Source: Fulvitalea axinellae
GTDB taxonomy: Bacteria > Bacteroidota > Bacteroidia > Cytophagales > Cyclobacteriaceae
Direction: 5' to 3'
NCBI RefSeq assembly: GCF_036492835.1
Contig: NZ_AP025315.1
Coordinates: 490,073-554,072, forward strand
DNA length: 64,000 nucleotides
Part shown: positions 1 to 8,908 of the stretch, in pieces
Position numbering within the stretch: the stretch's first letter is position 1
Layout of the letters: each line of letters opens with the position of its first letter
Made by a program: the position numbers and the translations under genes
The notes under the pieces: generated by a model
What the model saw: only the letters and a program-made list of their open reading frames with translations
The model's database searches: none
What the model was told of the DNA's origin: nothing

Positions 1-1204
1 GTCCAAACCAATAATTAGTGTCAAGATCGAGCTTCTGCAAAACGCCCAGCAACTCCCCTATCATCGATCCGACAACGATAATCAGCAGGGAAAGAAACAG
101 GAAGTTTACGCCCAATACCTGAAACTTAGGATCTTTGCCCGATATAGCCGGCGCGATATAAAGTCCGGTGGCCAACCATGATGTCGCGATCCAGAAAATC
201 GCTATCTGCACATGCCATGTCCGCGTAACCGAATAAGGCAGAATATCGGAAAGGGGGATTCCGTAAAGCCCCTGCCCTTCCACGCCGTAATGTGCGGTGA
301 TAACTCCGAAAATCACTTGGACCAATATGAGTAAGGATACTACCCAGAAATATTTTAGCGTAGCCCGCATAGACGGGGTCGGGTTTAGTCCCTTCAGTGG
401 GTCTTCGTCGGGCAGTACGCCTTCGTGCACGTCGTCTTTATGGCTTTTGGCGTGATAGAAAGACAATATTCCGATTCCCAGCAAAAGCATTATTATACTG
501 AACCCGGTCCATAGTATCAGCGAACCGTCGGCTTTGTTGCCTACCAGTTCGTCGGATGGCCAGTTATGCGTGTACGTGATATTCTTTCCAGGCCTTTCTG
601 TTGTACACGCCCAAGAACTCCAGAAGAAAAAAGCGTTCAGCTGTTTAAGGGCCACAGGTTCGGAAAGGGTATTTTCTTTCATCGCGTATTTCTCGCGAAG
701 ATGGGCCAATTCTTTATCGTCGGAAAAAAGCCTTGTGTAATAATCCGTATTGTGCTCAATCGCCCGGACGATATCCTGATTCAACGTAATGGTTTTCGTG
801 GCGGGGTCATAAGTGTTTTTCCTTATCAGCGCCTTTAGTCTTTCCCTAAGCACTGCTTTTTGAGTCGGATCACATTTTTCGTATGTTTTCCCGTGGCCTT
901 GCATAGCCCATTCGTCCAGAATAAAGACAGCTTCCCGGTGTATCCAGTCGGCGTTCCAATCCGGAGCAACATAAGCCCCGTGCCCCCAGATACTACCGAG
1001 CTCCTGCCCGCCGATTGACTGCCACACACGTTGGCCGTCTTGGATGTCTTTTTTGGTGAAAAGAACCGTCCCGTCTTGCCCCACGACTTTGTCTGGGTAA
1101 GGGGGGGCTTCCCTGTAAATCTCGAAGCCGTAAAAGCCGATAACGGAGAAACCGACCCCGACAACAATTGCGAACGTAATCCAAAGCGACCTGATGTTTT
1201 TCAT
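1..1204 (-). CDS. norZ: Quinol-dependent nitric oxide reductase (qNOR), N-terminal part
   Basis: The minus-strand frame is open from an ATG at 1204 to the window edge, giving about 401 residues. The protein starts MKNIRSLWITFAIVVGVGFS, a first membrane helix, followed by a long periplasmic part containing WQSIGGQELGSIWGHGAYVA and DWIHREAVF. That is the hydrophilic domain fused to the catalytic subunit in single-chain qNOR enzymes. Further helices follow (ILWTGFSIIMLLLGIGIL; YFWVVSLLILVQVIFGV) with HVQIAIFWIATSWLATGLY and, at the edge, LDLDTNYWFG. The family reduces 2 NO to N2O in the inner membrane, taking electrons from quinol, for denitrification or NO detoxification. The catalytic histidines lie outside the window. 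The gene is alone in this view, so a detoxification role is a guess. Confidence 0.9.
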   Translation of the reverse strand, partial: MKNIRSLWITFAIVVGVGFSVIGFYGFEIYREAPPYPDKVVGQDGTVLFTKKDIQDGQRVWQSIGGQELGSIWGHGAYVAPDWNADWIHREAVFILDEWAMQGHGKTYEKCDPTQKAVLRERLKALIRKNTYDPATKTITLNQDIVRAIEHNTDYYTRLFSDDKELAHLREKYAMKENTLSEPVALKQLNAFFFWSSWACTTERPGKNITYTHNWPSDELVGNKADGSLILWTGFSIIMLLLGIGILSFYHAKSHKDDVHEGVLPDEDPLKGLNPTPSMRATLKYFWVVSLLILVQVIFGVITAHYGVEGQGLYGIPLSDILPYSVTRTWHVQIAIFWIATSWLATGLYIAPAISGKDPKFQVLGVNFLFLSLLIIVVGSMIGELLGVLQKLDLDTNYWFG

Positions 1205-1248
1205 AATGAGAGCTTGTTGGATGAGAATTGTAATTTCTAAGAGAAGGC

Positions 1249-1299
1249 AATATGCGTGCGAGAAAAGCCTGTAGAGGGGCTTTGCCCGGAGCGCATATT
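1249..1299 (-). promoter_or_regulatory. Two-part hairpin in the norZ leader
   Basis: An 8-bp inverted repeat (aatatgcg at 1249-1256, cgcatatt at 1292-1299) encloses a second one (aaagcc at 1264-1269, ggcttt at 1278-1283). It lies 45-95 bases upstream of the norZ start on the minus strand. It could be an RNA leader structure or a regulator site. There is no T tract towards norZ, so it is not an obvious terminator. Confidence 0.35.
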
Positions 1300-1602
1300 C
1301 TATAATTTAAAAAATGAATTCTTTGAAATCAGGAGAATGTAAACTTTGTCGCCAAAACGAAACATGATGATATTGACTTATAATTACTTGTATATCAGCG
1401 TTGTCTGGTGTTAAACGGCAAAGAGGTTTATGAAATGATGTCTCATTTTTTAAGAAAAAGATTAATCTTTTTTCCAAAGAAGCAAAACATTCCTAGTCCA
1501 ATATGGTTTGCCGGCCAGATTTTTGGGTGATGACTTTTTAACCGGCCGTCAGTCCGGCCAGATTCCGTAAGGTCTCTTTCTCTCACTTAAATTTTTTGCC
1601 AA
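1300..1602. other. Intergenic region between divergent norZ and the 1603 gene
   Basis: About 300 AT-rich bases between divergently transcribed genes. It must hold promoters for both sides, but I find no exact TAnnTTTG box in either direction and no clear FNR-type palindrome. A short G/C-bearing palindromic patch lies around 1508-1560 (ggccggc-type words occurring three times), with no evident function. Confidence 0.4.
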
Positions 1603-2421
1603 ATGGAAAAGGTTATCGTAATGACAGACAGGCTATCTCTTCGTGAAAAACTTTTGCGTGTAATCAATATGCGGGATCGCGCCCAAGAGATGGAAGTGAT
1701 GAGGTATTTTAGGGTCAGAAGAAGGATGAAAAGGCATAAACTCAAACACTATATCAATACGGAAGTAAGAAAACATCCCGAGTTCAATCACGGAATGTAT
1801 TATATGTTCTATGATTTGCGGGAGCGGGGCGGAACCTCTACGCCTATTTTCAAAGTGCATGGCAAAAAGGGATATAGTCTGTATTTCGTCTATAAAAACC
1901 GTCAAGGCCATGACGAACTAGTTCAGATAGCGGAGCACGCCGTTAATCGTTTCCGGGAGCGGTGTATGCGTAATATGAAATGTACTTTATTGGAAATGAT
2001 CACCGCCTTTATGAAATCTTGGAACAGGATGAGACGAATGCGTACCAAGATGGATTCCGATACTTACTTTCTAACCGATTTGGGTGTCGGTCTTTGTAGA
2101 TCCAAAAAACTGGGCAAAGGCCTATCCACACTTACTATAGACACTTTCCTAAATTATAATATGCTCAGTACCAGTCAGCGCAAGATATTGCGGATTGCTC
2201 TTGAAGACATAGTGCGGACGGAGGAAATTCCCGAAACCAGATTCCAATTCCTTATGAGAAAAGCTAAAGCCCTCAGAGTGCCGGCATCACGGATTTCCTA
2301 TTTTTCAGATAATTACAGCGCCGAAACAAGACGTTTGCAAAGACCCCTGCCCCAACTGGTCCGTCAGCAATCTTTGGCTTACGAATTCAACCCTTTGGCT
2401 GTCGCGATGCCTTTGCGGTAA
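1603..2421 (+). CDS. Hypothetical basic protein, partner of the HopA1-like gene
   Basis: A 272-residue protein (start ATG 1603; ATG 1621 is possible) with no signal peptide or membrane segment and a very basic N-terminal third (RVRRRMKRHKLKHYI). The central part reads FKVHGKKGYSLYFVYKNR followed by AEHAVNRFRERCMR. That H-x(3)-RF-ER pattern recalls an uncharacterised Bacteroidota family seen in small mobile loci, a weak memory-based comparison. The C-terminal half is helical and arginine-rich. It lies 98 bases upstream of the HopA1-like gene on the same strand, so the two may form an operon. I do not recognise a function; a nucleic-acid-binding or chaperone-like role would be speculation. Confidence 0.7.
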   Translation: MEKVIVMTDRLSLREKLLRVINMRDRAQEMEVMRYFRVRRRMKRHKLKHYINTEVRKHPEFNHGMYYMFYDLRERGGTSTPIFKVHGKKGYSLYFVYKNRQGHDELVQIAEHAVNRFRERCMRNMKCTLLEMITAFMKSWNRMRRMRTKMDSDTYFLTDLGVGLCRSKKLGKGLSTLTIDTFLNYNMLSTSQRKILRIALEDIVRTEEIPETRFQFLMRKAKALRVPASRISYFSDNYSAETRRLQRPLPQLVRQQSLAYEFNPLAVAMPLR

Positions 2422-2518
2422 ACGAAAGAGGTTACTCCAAACGATAAAGTGGCAGGTTGGCCCGAGGCTTGCGCAAGGCATTCGGTAGAAGGGGAACGTT
2501 TATCACCAACCGAAGCCT

Positions 2519-4375
2519 GTGTTTGTTGCCAAGAACAAAAGAAAGCCGTCGAATAGTGGAAATGGAGAAAAGGCGTCAATAAATACGACTTCTTCATTTC
2601 CTAATCCGCGTACGGTGGTTCAGGCGGCTTTTATCCCGGCAAAGATGTCAAGGAAAGCCCACGGGTACTATCCTGGTAAAAGTGGGATGGTACCGTTTCC
2701 CAAAGTTATTCTAAAAGCGGGTCAGCGGGTAGTGCTCGACGACGCTTCTACCGTTGTGCAAGGTGAAGAGGAGGACAAGGAAGTCTGGTACCAAGCATAT
2801 ACCGACGGAGTATTTGACGATTTCTGGATAAAGGACAGTTTCTTTGAATGGGCTGAAGCCACTAATTCTTTTCCGCGTATGTTGGAGATGTTCGAAGAAT
2901 GTTGGGACGGAAGGTTGATGAGGCGTAAAGACTTCGTACGGTATTCTGGCCCACTGAAGAATAGTTTGTATTCACATTACGTCAAGAACAAAAAGGTTAA
3001 GCCCGAGTGTCCTGAACCGGAACAGCGGAGAATAGCCAAAGGATTGGTAAAAACCTTCTTGGATCGGCCAAAAGAAGACGCTGGGTTAACGCAGAGCGCG
3101 GTCGGTTATCCTACAAAAAACTATACTCGTCAACAACTGGCCTCCCTTCGGGATTATTCCGGATTATGCTCTCTCTTTTTGAAGGTCACCTCCAAGGGAG
3201 GAGAAGGAACAAACCAAAAAGCAACGCCTTCGGCCAGCCGGGACGTGCCTTTCCGTTATGATGTTTATCTAAATATCCCGGCGCCCTCTTTACTTGCCGT
3301 AATGAAAGACTTGGTTCCACTGCTGGACCAACATGACGAGGAGTCCGATATGGATATCGATTCCATTTCGGTAGCGCCACTTCTTGATTTGGCCCAACGC
3401 CCGGATAGCGTATGTGTTAGGGTGAATTCGGAAACGGGATTCGAAAGATTAAAGGTTTTCCTGATTGATTATGTAGGAAGACATAAGGAACGGTTTGTCG
3501 ATGAATCGCTGTGCATGACCGAACGCTTTGCCAGAGGTGCCAGCTGGAGCCAAGATCCGCTGTTCAGCAATGTGTGGGAAATGGACGAAAGGCTGATAAA
3601 CAGCGTTTCCCGATTTCTCGCCCGTGTAAATGAGGCTTGGGAAGCTTACAGAAAGAAACCTCCTTTTTTCGATTTGCATAGTGGGTGGTGGTCGGAGATT
3701 CATCAAATGCATCAGCGGGTGTCAGAACAAATGGCCTCGGAACAAAAAGGGATGCAGATTAGCAAAAAAGACCTTAGACAGATGGACAAGATCGCCAAGA
3801 GTCTGAAAATCCAAGGCCTGTCGGGGAACGTGACCGAATGGATGGACCATTACGAACGCTATGAGGATAGGCTAGTCAAAGACAGAAAGACATTTTTGGG
3901 AACGAGAACGGAAGCTCTGGCCCAATTGGCCGAAAAGAAAATCAAGAAAAAGAATATGGCGTTACGGACTTTTATGAGGTTGTGCGCCTATCACGGTATA
4001 GATTTTTATCACCCTTACAGAAACTTGCCTATCAAACCCTTTACAGACGAAGACTTGGTGGTGGTCAGCGGAGATCAGGGTTTGGAGGAATGGGCGGCCG
4101 AAGCTACCGCCCCCGAAGCTGTGTTTTTACCTAAGATAGATTTTCCCAAAGAAACAGAAAAGCAGTCAACGGCCACGGCCAACTATATTCCTGGACTCGG
4201 TAGGGAAATGACCACATTCAGATCAGAACAAGAGGAAGCGCTGGAGTGCGTCCGCGACACCTTGTCCAAAGCGTTTTTGCAGGTAGTGGCCGGCGACGAA
4301 AGGCAAAGGCTGAAAACGGAAAAGCCCAACCGACCAGAGAATGAAGGAAGCGGGAAAGATGGAGGCGCTGGATAG
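2519..4375 (+). CDS. Protein with HopA1-effector-like domain
   Basis: A 618-residue protein read from GTG 2519. An in-frame stop at 2486 leaves no upstream ATG; ATG 2645 is the next candidate start. The N-terminal 45 residues are polar and low-complexity (NTTSSFPNPRTVVQAAF), like the leader peptides of Bacteroidota proteins that accompany DUF4157 or contractile-injection loci. Roughly residues 240-380 (VYLNIPAPSLLAVMKDLVPL, AQRPDSVCVRVNSE, RFARGASWSQDPLFSNVWEM) follow the order of conserved blocks I associate with the HopA1 family. HopA1 was first known as a type III effector, and related domains act as lyases in peptide biosynthesis. The C-terminal 240 residues are helical and charged. No Sec signal is seen. 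The HopA1 match is by eye. Confidence 0.75.
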   Translation: MFVAKNKRKPSNSGNGEKASINTTSSFPNPRTVVQAAFIPAKMSRKAHGYYPGKSGMVPFPKVILKAGQRVVLDDASTVVQGEEEDKEVWYQAYTDGVFDDFWIKDSFFEWAEATNSFPRMLEMFEECWDGRLMRRKDFVRYSGPLKNSLYSHYVKNKKVKPECPEPEQRRIAKGLVKTFLDRPKEDAGLTQSAVGYPTKNYTRQQLASLRDYSGLCSLFLKVTSKGGEGTNQKATPSASRDVPFRYDVYLNIPAPSLLAVMKDLVPLLDQHDEESDMDIDSISVAPLLDLAQRPDSVCVRVNSETGFERLKVFLIDYVGRHKERFVDESLCMTERFARGASWSQDPLFSNVWEMDERLINSVSRFLARVNEAWEAYRKKPPFFDLHSGWWSEIHQMHQRVSEQMASEQKGMQISKKDLRQMDKIAKSLKIQGLSGNVTEWMDHYERYEDRLVKDRKTFLGTRTEALAQLAEKKIKKKNMALRTFMRLCAYHGIDFYHPYRNLPIKPFTDEDLVVVSGDQGLEEWAAEATAPEAVFLPKIDFPKETEKQSTATANYIPGLGREMTTFRSEQEEALECVRDTLSKAFLQVVAGDERQRLKTEKPNRPENEGSGKDGGAG

Positions 4376-4779
4376 TTGAGATGATCTTGATGAGGTAGCT
4401 GTTGGATTTAAATACAATCAAGTAGGGTATTCGAAAAAACGCACCTAACTATACGAAAGGAAAACCAGCTTAATATCACGTATTCAGATAAGAAATTAAA
4501 TTCTAAATATTACGCAGATTGATAATGCGGACCTTATGGTTAAGAAGCCAAATGAAAAAATAGGTGAAGCATAATTGAAGGTTTACTGCATAAAAAATAA
4601 TGATCTAAAATAACCGAAGTGATAAAAGCACAAAAAAGCCATTCCATTTAACCGCATAAATGTTCTATTGAATATTTGTACCGGGTACCGTACATTTTTT
4701 TTCATCTTTTTACCCTTTGCGCACAGAGGACATTCTGGTGTGTGTGTTTTAATTTGAATCAAGCAAATATCCATTTTTT
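4376..4779. other. Intergenic region, nothing recognised
   Basis: About 400 AT-rich bases between the HopA1-like gene and the sulfatase gene, which are transcribed in the same direction. I see no terminator hairpin with a T tract, no exact TAnnTTTG box and no ORF resembling a protein. The sulfatase promoter is presumably in the last 100 bases. Confidence 0.4.
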
Positions 4780-6450
4780 ATGAAAGAACAAAATAAGACT
4801 TTTGAAAGCGCCCGGCGCAATTTCCTTAAAAAAATGGGACTCGGCACAGGGGCTTTGGCCGTCGGCGGAGGGTTGTCGTCTTGCGAAGAAAAACATTCGG
4901 AAGAAAAGGCCGGCACAGCGCATAAAGAACCCGTTAATCCCAAAGCCCGTAGGATCGTTTTCATCATGACGGACACCACGCGTTGGGATATGATAGGCGC
5001 TTACGGGCGCGAAGGGATGCGGACGCCGAATATAGACAAATTCGCCTCGGAAGGAACCCGCTTTAACCTTGCCTATAGCGTTTCCCCGGTTTGTGGCCCC
5101 GCGCGTTCGGCGATTTTTACGGGCACATATCCAAGTACCAACGGCGTTTGGGGAAACAATCTTCCCCTGGGCGACAATATCCGGACCGTAGGAAAACGTT
5201 TTACGGATTACGGTTACCGTTCGGCATTTATCGGCAAATGGCACCTTGACGGCTATGACTATTTCGGTAACGGAAAATGCCCCGACGGCTACGAACCGGA
5301 GTATTGGTACGATATGCGGACCTATCTGGAAGAACTCTCGGATGACGACCGCAAGAAGTCCCGTGATGTAGGCACAATACACAAAGGCGACGGTATAGAT
5401 TCGTCCTTTACTTTCGGCCACCGTGTTACGGATAGAGCCATAGATTTTCTGGATAATTCCAAGGATGACGATTTCCTTTTAACGGTGTCTTATGATGAAC
5501 CGCACCATCCATTCCTGATGCCCAAAGAGTTTGCGGACCTATACAAAGGTTATAAATTTCAACAAGGCCCAAAACGAAACGATAACCTAAAGGACAAGCC
5601 GGCATACCAAAGTTGGTGGGCCAAGGGAGAACATCTGGAAACAAAAGAGGAACATTTCGAGCATCCGTTCTTTTTGGCTTGCAATACCTATATAGATCAG
5701 CAAATTGGGCGATTGGTCGATAAGATAAACGAGACTTGTCCCGATGCTCTGGTAATATTCACTTCCGATCACGGCGATATGATGGGCGCCCATAACCTGA
5801 AAGGAAAAGGCCCCGCAATCTACGACGACATCAGCCGTATTCCGTTTATAGTCCGTTGGCCGGGACACGTAAAGGCCGGGGCAGAATCAGATGTGCCCAT
5901 ATCGCATATCAGTGTCACTCCTACCCTTCTTGATGTCGCAGGTATTCCCGTGCCCGACCATATGCAAGGCAAAAGCATCGTGCCCACATTGGAAGAAGAC
6001 AAGCCCGTCACCGACGCCGTGTTTATGGAATTCGGCCGTTTCGAGGTAAACCACGACGGTTTCGGCGCGTTCCAACCCTACCGGGCCGTATTTGACGGAC
6101 GCTATAAGCTGGCCATACACCTTCTCTCGGATAAGGACGAGATGTATGATATGCAAAACGACCCTGACGAGATGAAAAACCTAATAGCCAGCGAGGCCCA
6201 CACCGAAATCCGTAATCGTCTGCATGATAGAATTCTAAAAGAACAAGGCGAAACCCGGGACCCATTCCGCGGAACGTATTGGGCCGTAAGGCCATGGCGA
6301 AATGATATTGAGCATTCGTGGGAATATACCCGCATTACCCGCTCGCGCAAAGACTGCGGCTACGAACCAATGCCCGTGGACTATAACACCGGGTTGGAAA
6401 TAACCAAAGATGATTACACAAGGGTTAAAGGATTGGATAAAAAGAAATAA
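4780..6450 (+). CDS. Sulfatase (S1 family), Tat-exported lipoprotein
   Basis: A 556-residue type I sulfatase that hydrolyses sulfate esters, probably on algal or animal polysaccharides. The N-terminus has a twin-arginine motif (RRNFLKKMG, residues 12-20), a hydrophobic stretch and a lipobox ending in Cys35 (GLSSC), suggesting Tat export and lipid anchoring. The metal-binding IMTDTTRWD follows at 62-70. The formylglycine motif is C-G-P-A-R with Cys105, so an anaerobic or FGE-type maturase acting on Cys is needed. A second metal-site block FTSDHGDMMGAH lies in the middle. The C-terminal part (DKDEMYDMQNDPDEMKNL) is the usual sulfatase tail. No SusCD pair or glycoside hydrolase adjoins it, so the substrate cannot be guessed. 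Confidence 0.93.
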   Translation: MKEQNKTFESARRNFLKKMGLGTGALAVGGGLSSCEEKHSEEKAGTAHKEPVNPKARRIVFIMTDTTRWDMIGAYGREGMRTPNIDKFASEGTRFNLAYSVSPVCGPARSAIFTGTYPSTNGVWGNNLPLGDNIRTVGKRFTDYGYRSAFIGKWHLDGYDYFGNGKCPDGYEPEYWYDMRTYLEELSDDDRKKSRDVGTIHKGDGIDSSFTFGHRVTDRAIDFLDNSKDDDFLLTVSYDEPHHPFLMPKEFADLYKGYKFQQGPKRNDNLKDKPAYQSWWAKGEHLETKEEHFEHPFFLACNTYIDQQIGRLVDKINETCPDALVIFTSDHGDMMGAHNLKGKGPAIYDDISRIPFIVRWPGHVKAGAESDVPISHISVTPTLLDVAGIPVPDHMQGKSIVPTLEEDKPVTDAVFMEFGRFEVNHDGFGAFQPYRAVFDGRYKLAIHLLSDKDEMYDMQNDPDEMKNLIASEAHTEIRNRLHDRILKEQGETRDPFRGTYWAVRPWRNDIEHSWEYTRITRSRKDCGYEPMPVDYNTGLEITKDDYTRVKGLDKKK

Positions 6451-6480
6451 TACAAATTAAAAAATCATTCCATACACCAC

Positions 6481-6508
6481 GTAGAGACAGGGCATACCCT
6501 GTCTCTAC
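6481..6508. repeat. Perfect 12-bp palindrome, possible convergent terminator or dispersed repeat
   Basis: The arms gtagagacaggg (6481-6492) and ccctgtctctac (6497-6508) are perfectly complementary around the loop cata. It lies between the convergent sulfatase and desulfhydrase genes. Neither side has a T tract. The word gtagagac...gtctctac resembles small dispersed palindromes known from other bacterial genomes, notably cyanobacteria (a recollection, not checked), so it may be a mobile repeat rather than only a terminator. Confidence 0.6.
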
Positions 6509-6610
6509 ATTCTGAATTTAAAATTTCAATCTATTGTATTATAAGGTTTTATGCTATGCGATAGCAGTTCATTAACGCTATTCTATTTACTTAGAATTAC
6601 AGGCTATAGT

Positions 6611-7576
6611 CTAAAACCGATTATAATACCCATGAACCAAAGGCATACCACCAGTATGCACAAATACCACAGTATCCCCTTTTCTTATCCTGTTTGATCG
6701 GGTAAAATCGATAAGCCCGGCCATTGCTTTGCCAGTATATACTGGACATAGAAACAAACCTTCCAATTCTGCCAAAAGCTTAATTGATTCTATTCCCTTA
6801 TCGGTTGGGAAGCCATAGCCTTCGCCAACAAAGTCAGTGTTGATTTCGTAATCAAGGGAAGAGCCCTTTGGTAAAATCTCTCCGGCTAGGCCTTCCACAA
6901 TCTTGTTTACCGTATCGTCTTTATGCAATACGCTAAAGCCGACGACTTTCGTTTTAGTGTTTGAAAATCCGGCCACGAGCCCGGCCATAGTGCCTCCGCT
7001 ACCTAAGGCGGTGACCACATAATCCGGTCCGTCATTATTTATATTTTCAAATTGATTTTGTATTTCGTTCGCACAATCCACATACCCCATCGAGCCCAGC
7101 GTATTGGATCCTCCAAAGGGTATGATATACGGTTTTCGCCCTTCCGCTTCCAATCTTCGCGCTACCTTCCCCATTTCCGTCTGGAAATCGTCCTCTTTGT
7201 TTATCGAGACTATATCGGCGGCCATAAGCTTCATCAAAAGCGAGTTCCCGTTTTCGTTAAAACTCGGGTTTTGCTCGGGAACCATCTCTTTGCAAACCAC
7301 TACAGGCCTAAGGTTTAGTTGTCGCGCTACGCCGATCAAAGCCCGGGCCGCGTTTGATTGATAATGTCCCGCAATTATCAGCGTATCGCAGTCTTTCGAA
7401 ATAGCGTCGGCGATAATGCGCTCATATTTGCGCAGTTTGTTGCCGCCACCGCCTCTTCCGCCCTCGTCGTCTCTTTTAACGTAAATATCAGGCCCCAATT
7501 CACGGGAAAGGTTCGGTAAAAATTCAAGGGAAGTTTCCCTGTTCAGCAACTTGACCTTTTCGAATGTCTTTATCAT
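6611..7576 (-). CDS. dcyD: PLP-dependent D-cysteine desulfhydrase / ACC deaminase family enzyme
   Basis: A 321-residue fold-type II PLP enzyme. The N-terminal block DIYVKRDDEGGRGGGGNKLR contains the Schiff-base lysine (Lys47 in GGNKLRK). Later come IIAGHYQSNAARA, IPFGGSNTLGSMGYVDCANE and the phosphate-binding ALGSGGTMAGL. Members convert D-cysteine to pyruvate, ammonia and H2S, deaminate ACC, or act as L-cysteate sulfo-lyase; the by-eye match is best to the DcyD/CuyA branch. The protein is cytoplasmic and of family-typical length. It is convergent with the sulfatase gene and divergent from the methyltransferase gene, with no apparent operon partner. The exact substrate is undetermined. Confidence 0.85.
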   Translation of the reverse strand: MIKTFEKVKLLNRETSLEFLPNLSRELGPDIYVKRDDEGGRGGGGNKLRKYERIIADAISKDCDTLIIAGHYQSNAARALIGVARQLNLRPVVVCKEMVPEQNPSFNENGNSLLMKLMAADIVSINKEDDFQTEMGKVARRLEAEGRKPYIIPFGGSNTLGSMGYVDCANEIQNQFENINNDGPDYVVTALGSGGTMAGLVAGFSNTKTKVVGFSVLHKDDTVNKIVEGLAGEILPKGSSLDYEINTDFVGEGYGFPTDKGIESIKLLAELEGLFLCPVYTGKAMAGLIDFTRSNRIRKGDTVVFVHTGGMPLVHGYYNRF

Positions 7577-7907
7577 CTGGTTGGAGTGAATGTGATTTTA
7601 AAAATGGGTAACGATGTTTGTCTGAGCGGTTGTAGTTGAATGATGAATCTACTGAGGATATGAAAAAAATACAAATTTTTGATGTTAGGCAAACGTTTCC
7701 TTGTGTAGTTCTTAATTCTAAGTGCTTACAGAACGATAGTGTTGGCGAATACCGTTATGCGATGAACTAAATGCGCAAGAATTTTTGTGTACCTTTGCCG
7801 AGTTTTGAGGGCTGGAGCGAGTAGCGGGCTTGTAGTTTATGGGTTATGAGTAAAGTGCTTCTACAGTCTCCAGTGGATTTACCTCTGGTCAATTAAAATT
7901 ATGCTGA
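7577..7907. other. Divergent intergenic region with a promoter towards the methyltransferase
   Basis: About 330 bases between divergent genes. The only recognisable element is the -7 box at 7790-7797. The 110 bases between it and the ATG at 7908 would be a long leader with no obvious structure. Confidence 0.4.
7790..7797 (+). promoter_or_regulatory. Bacteroidota -7 promoter box
   Basis: TACCTTTG is an exact match to the Bacteroidota consensus TAnnTTTG, 110 bases upstream of the methyltransferase start. No clear TTG is seen at the -33 position, so this is a tentative promoter. Confidence 0.4.
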
Positions 7908-8855
7908 ATGCCGACTTATAACTATATATACTCCTTCAATTACCCCGAAAACGAGAGCGATTTATGCAAGCTCGAATCGAGACATATATTTGATACGGAA
8001 GAGAAAGACAAAATGCTTTTCTCTGATATTAAGATCGATCCTTCCAGTAGCGCGTTTATCAAAAAAAGAGTTGACGTTAGCTTGTATTCGGATAACTACG
8101 AGGAGCTAATCCGCAAAATAGAAGAAGAGAATATCCGAATCGACGGGTTCAAGGTCGAATATGTGGTGCTTGAGGGCGACGCTACGGAATATTCGGAAAG
8201 GCTTGAAAAACTGCGGGATGTGGGCTTCGCCATAAAGGCGGCACCCGATTATTATAAACCGAAAATCATGTTCGCACTGTGTTACCATGACGGGACTTGG
8301 TTTTTCGGAACGTTGATAAAGGATGATTTCGAATGGCATAAGCATAACCAAAAACCCTGTTCGTTTAGCAACTCGATAGGCCAGATTGTGGCCAAGGCCC
8401 TGGTCAATATCGCTTCGCGAGGCATTAAGGACAATACCTTGATAGACTCTTGTTGCGGCGTGGGCACGGTGCTATTGGAGGCGTGCTTTTCCGGCTTTGA
8501 TATCGAAGGATGCGATATAAACTGGAAGGCTTACAAGCATACAAAAACGAATCTGGAGCATTATAATTATTCGGCGACTGTATACCGTTCCGATATCAAG
8601 GATATTCACAAAAAATACGATGCCGCCATTATCGATTTGCCGTACAATATGTACGCTTACTCGAATGATGAGATCACTGCGAATATTATCGAGTCCACAT
8701 CGAAAATAGCAAACCGGATAGTTATTGTTTCCACTTCTGATATAGAGGGAATTATCACAAAGGCCGATCTGACAATTTCAGATACTTGTGTTATCAATAA
8801 GGCCGGTAGCCTTCGGTTTGCAAGGAAAATTTGGGTCTGTGAGAAGCATGAGTAG
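7908..8855 (+). CDS. Trm11/UPF0020-type RNA methyltransferase
   Basis: A 315-residue protein. The C-terminal half is a Rossmann methyltransferase: DSCCGVGTVLLEA (SAM-binding loop, near residue 185), CDINWKAYKHTKTNL (acidic ribose-binding position) and IDLPYNMY, an N/D-P-P-Y type catalytic motif typical of amino-group methylation. The preceding KPCSFSNSIGQIVAKALVNI matches the helix before the SAM loop in UPF0020 proteins. The N-terminal half should correspond to the RNA-binding part but is divergent. Relatives make N2-methylguanosine in tRNA or rRNA. An alternative is an N-methyltransferase with another RNA target. The protein is cytoplasmic and appears monocistronic. Confidence 0.8.
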   Translation: MPTYNYIYSFNYPENESDLCKLESRHIFDTEEKDKMLFSDIKIDPSSSAFIKKRVDVSLYSDNYEELIRKIEEENIRIDGFKVEYVVLEGDATEYSERLEKLRDVGFAIKAAPDYYKPKIMFALCYHDGTWFFGTLIKDDFEWHKHNQKPCSFSNSIGQIVAKALVNIASRGIKDNTLIDSCCGVGTVLLEACFSGFDIEGCDINWKAYKHTKTNLEHYNYSATVYRSDIKDIHKKYDAAIIDLPYNMYAYSNDEITANIIESTSKIANRIVIVSTSDIEGIITKADLTISDTCVINKAGSLRFARKIWVCEKHE

Positions 8856-8908
8856 TTTTACTGTCGATATAGTGTAATGCCATATAGATCTTTTAACACT
8901 TAGAAATA

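Noticed and set aside
835-1250. Two minus-strand frames overlapping the norZ start
   Set aside because: The norZ frame is open through the whole stretch and gives clear qNOR motifs; these are out-of-frame shadows.
4759-5421. A 220-codon minus-strand frame opposite the sulfatase
   Set aside because: The sulfatase frame carries the Tat signal, lipobox and catalytic motifs; the antisense frame has none.
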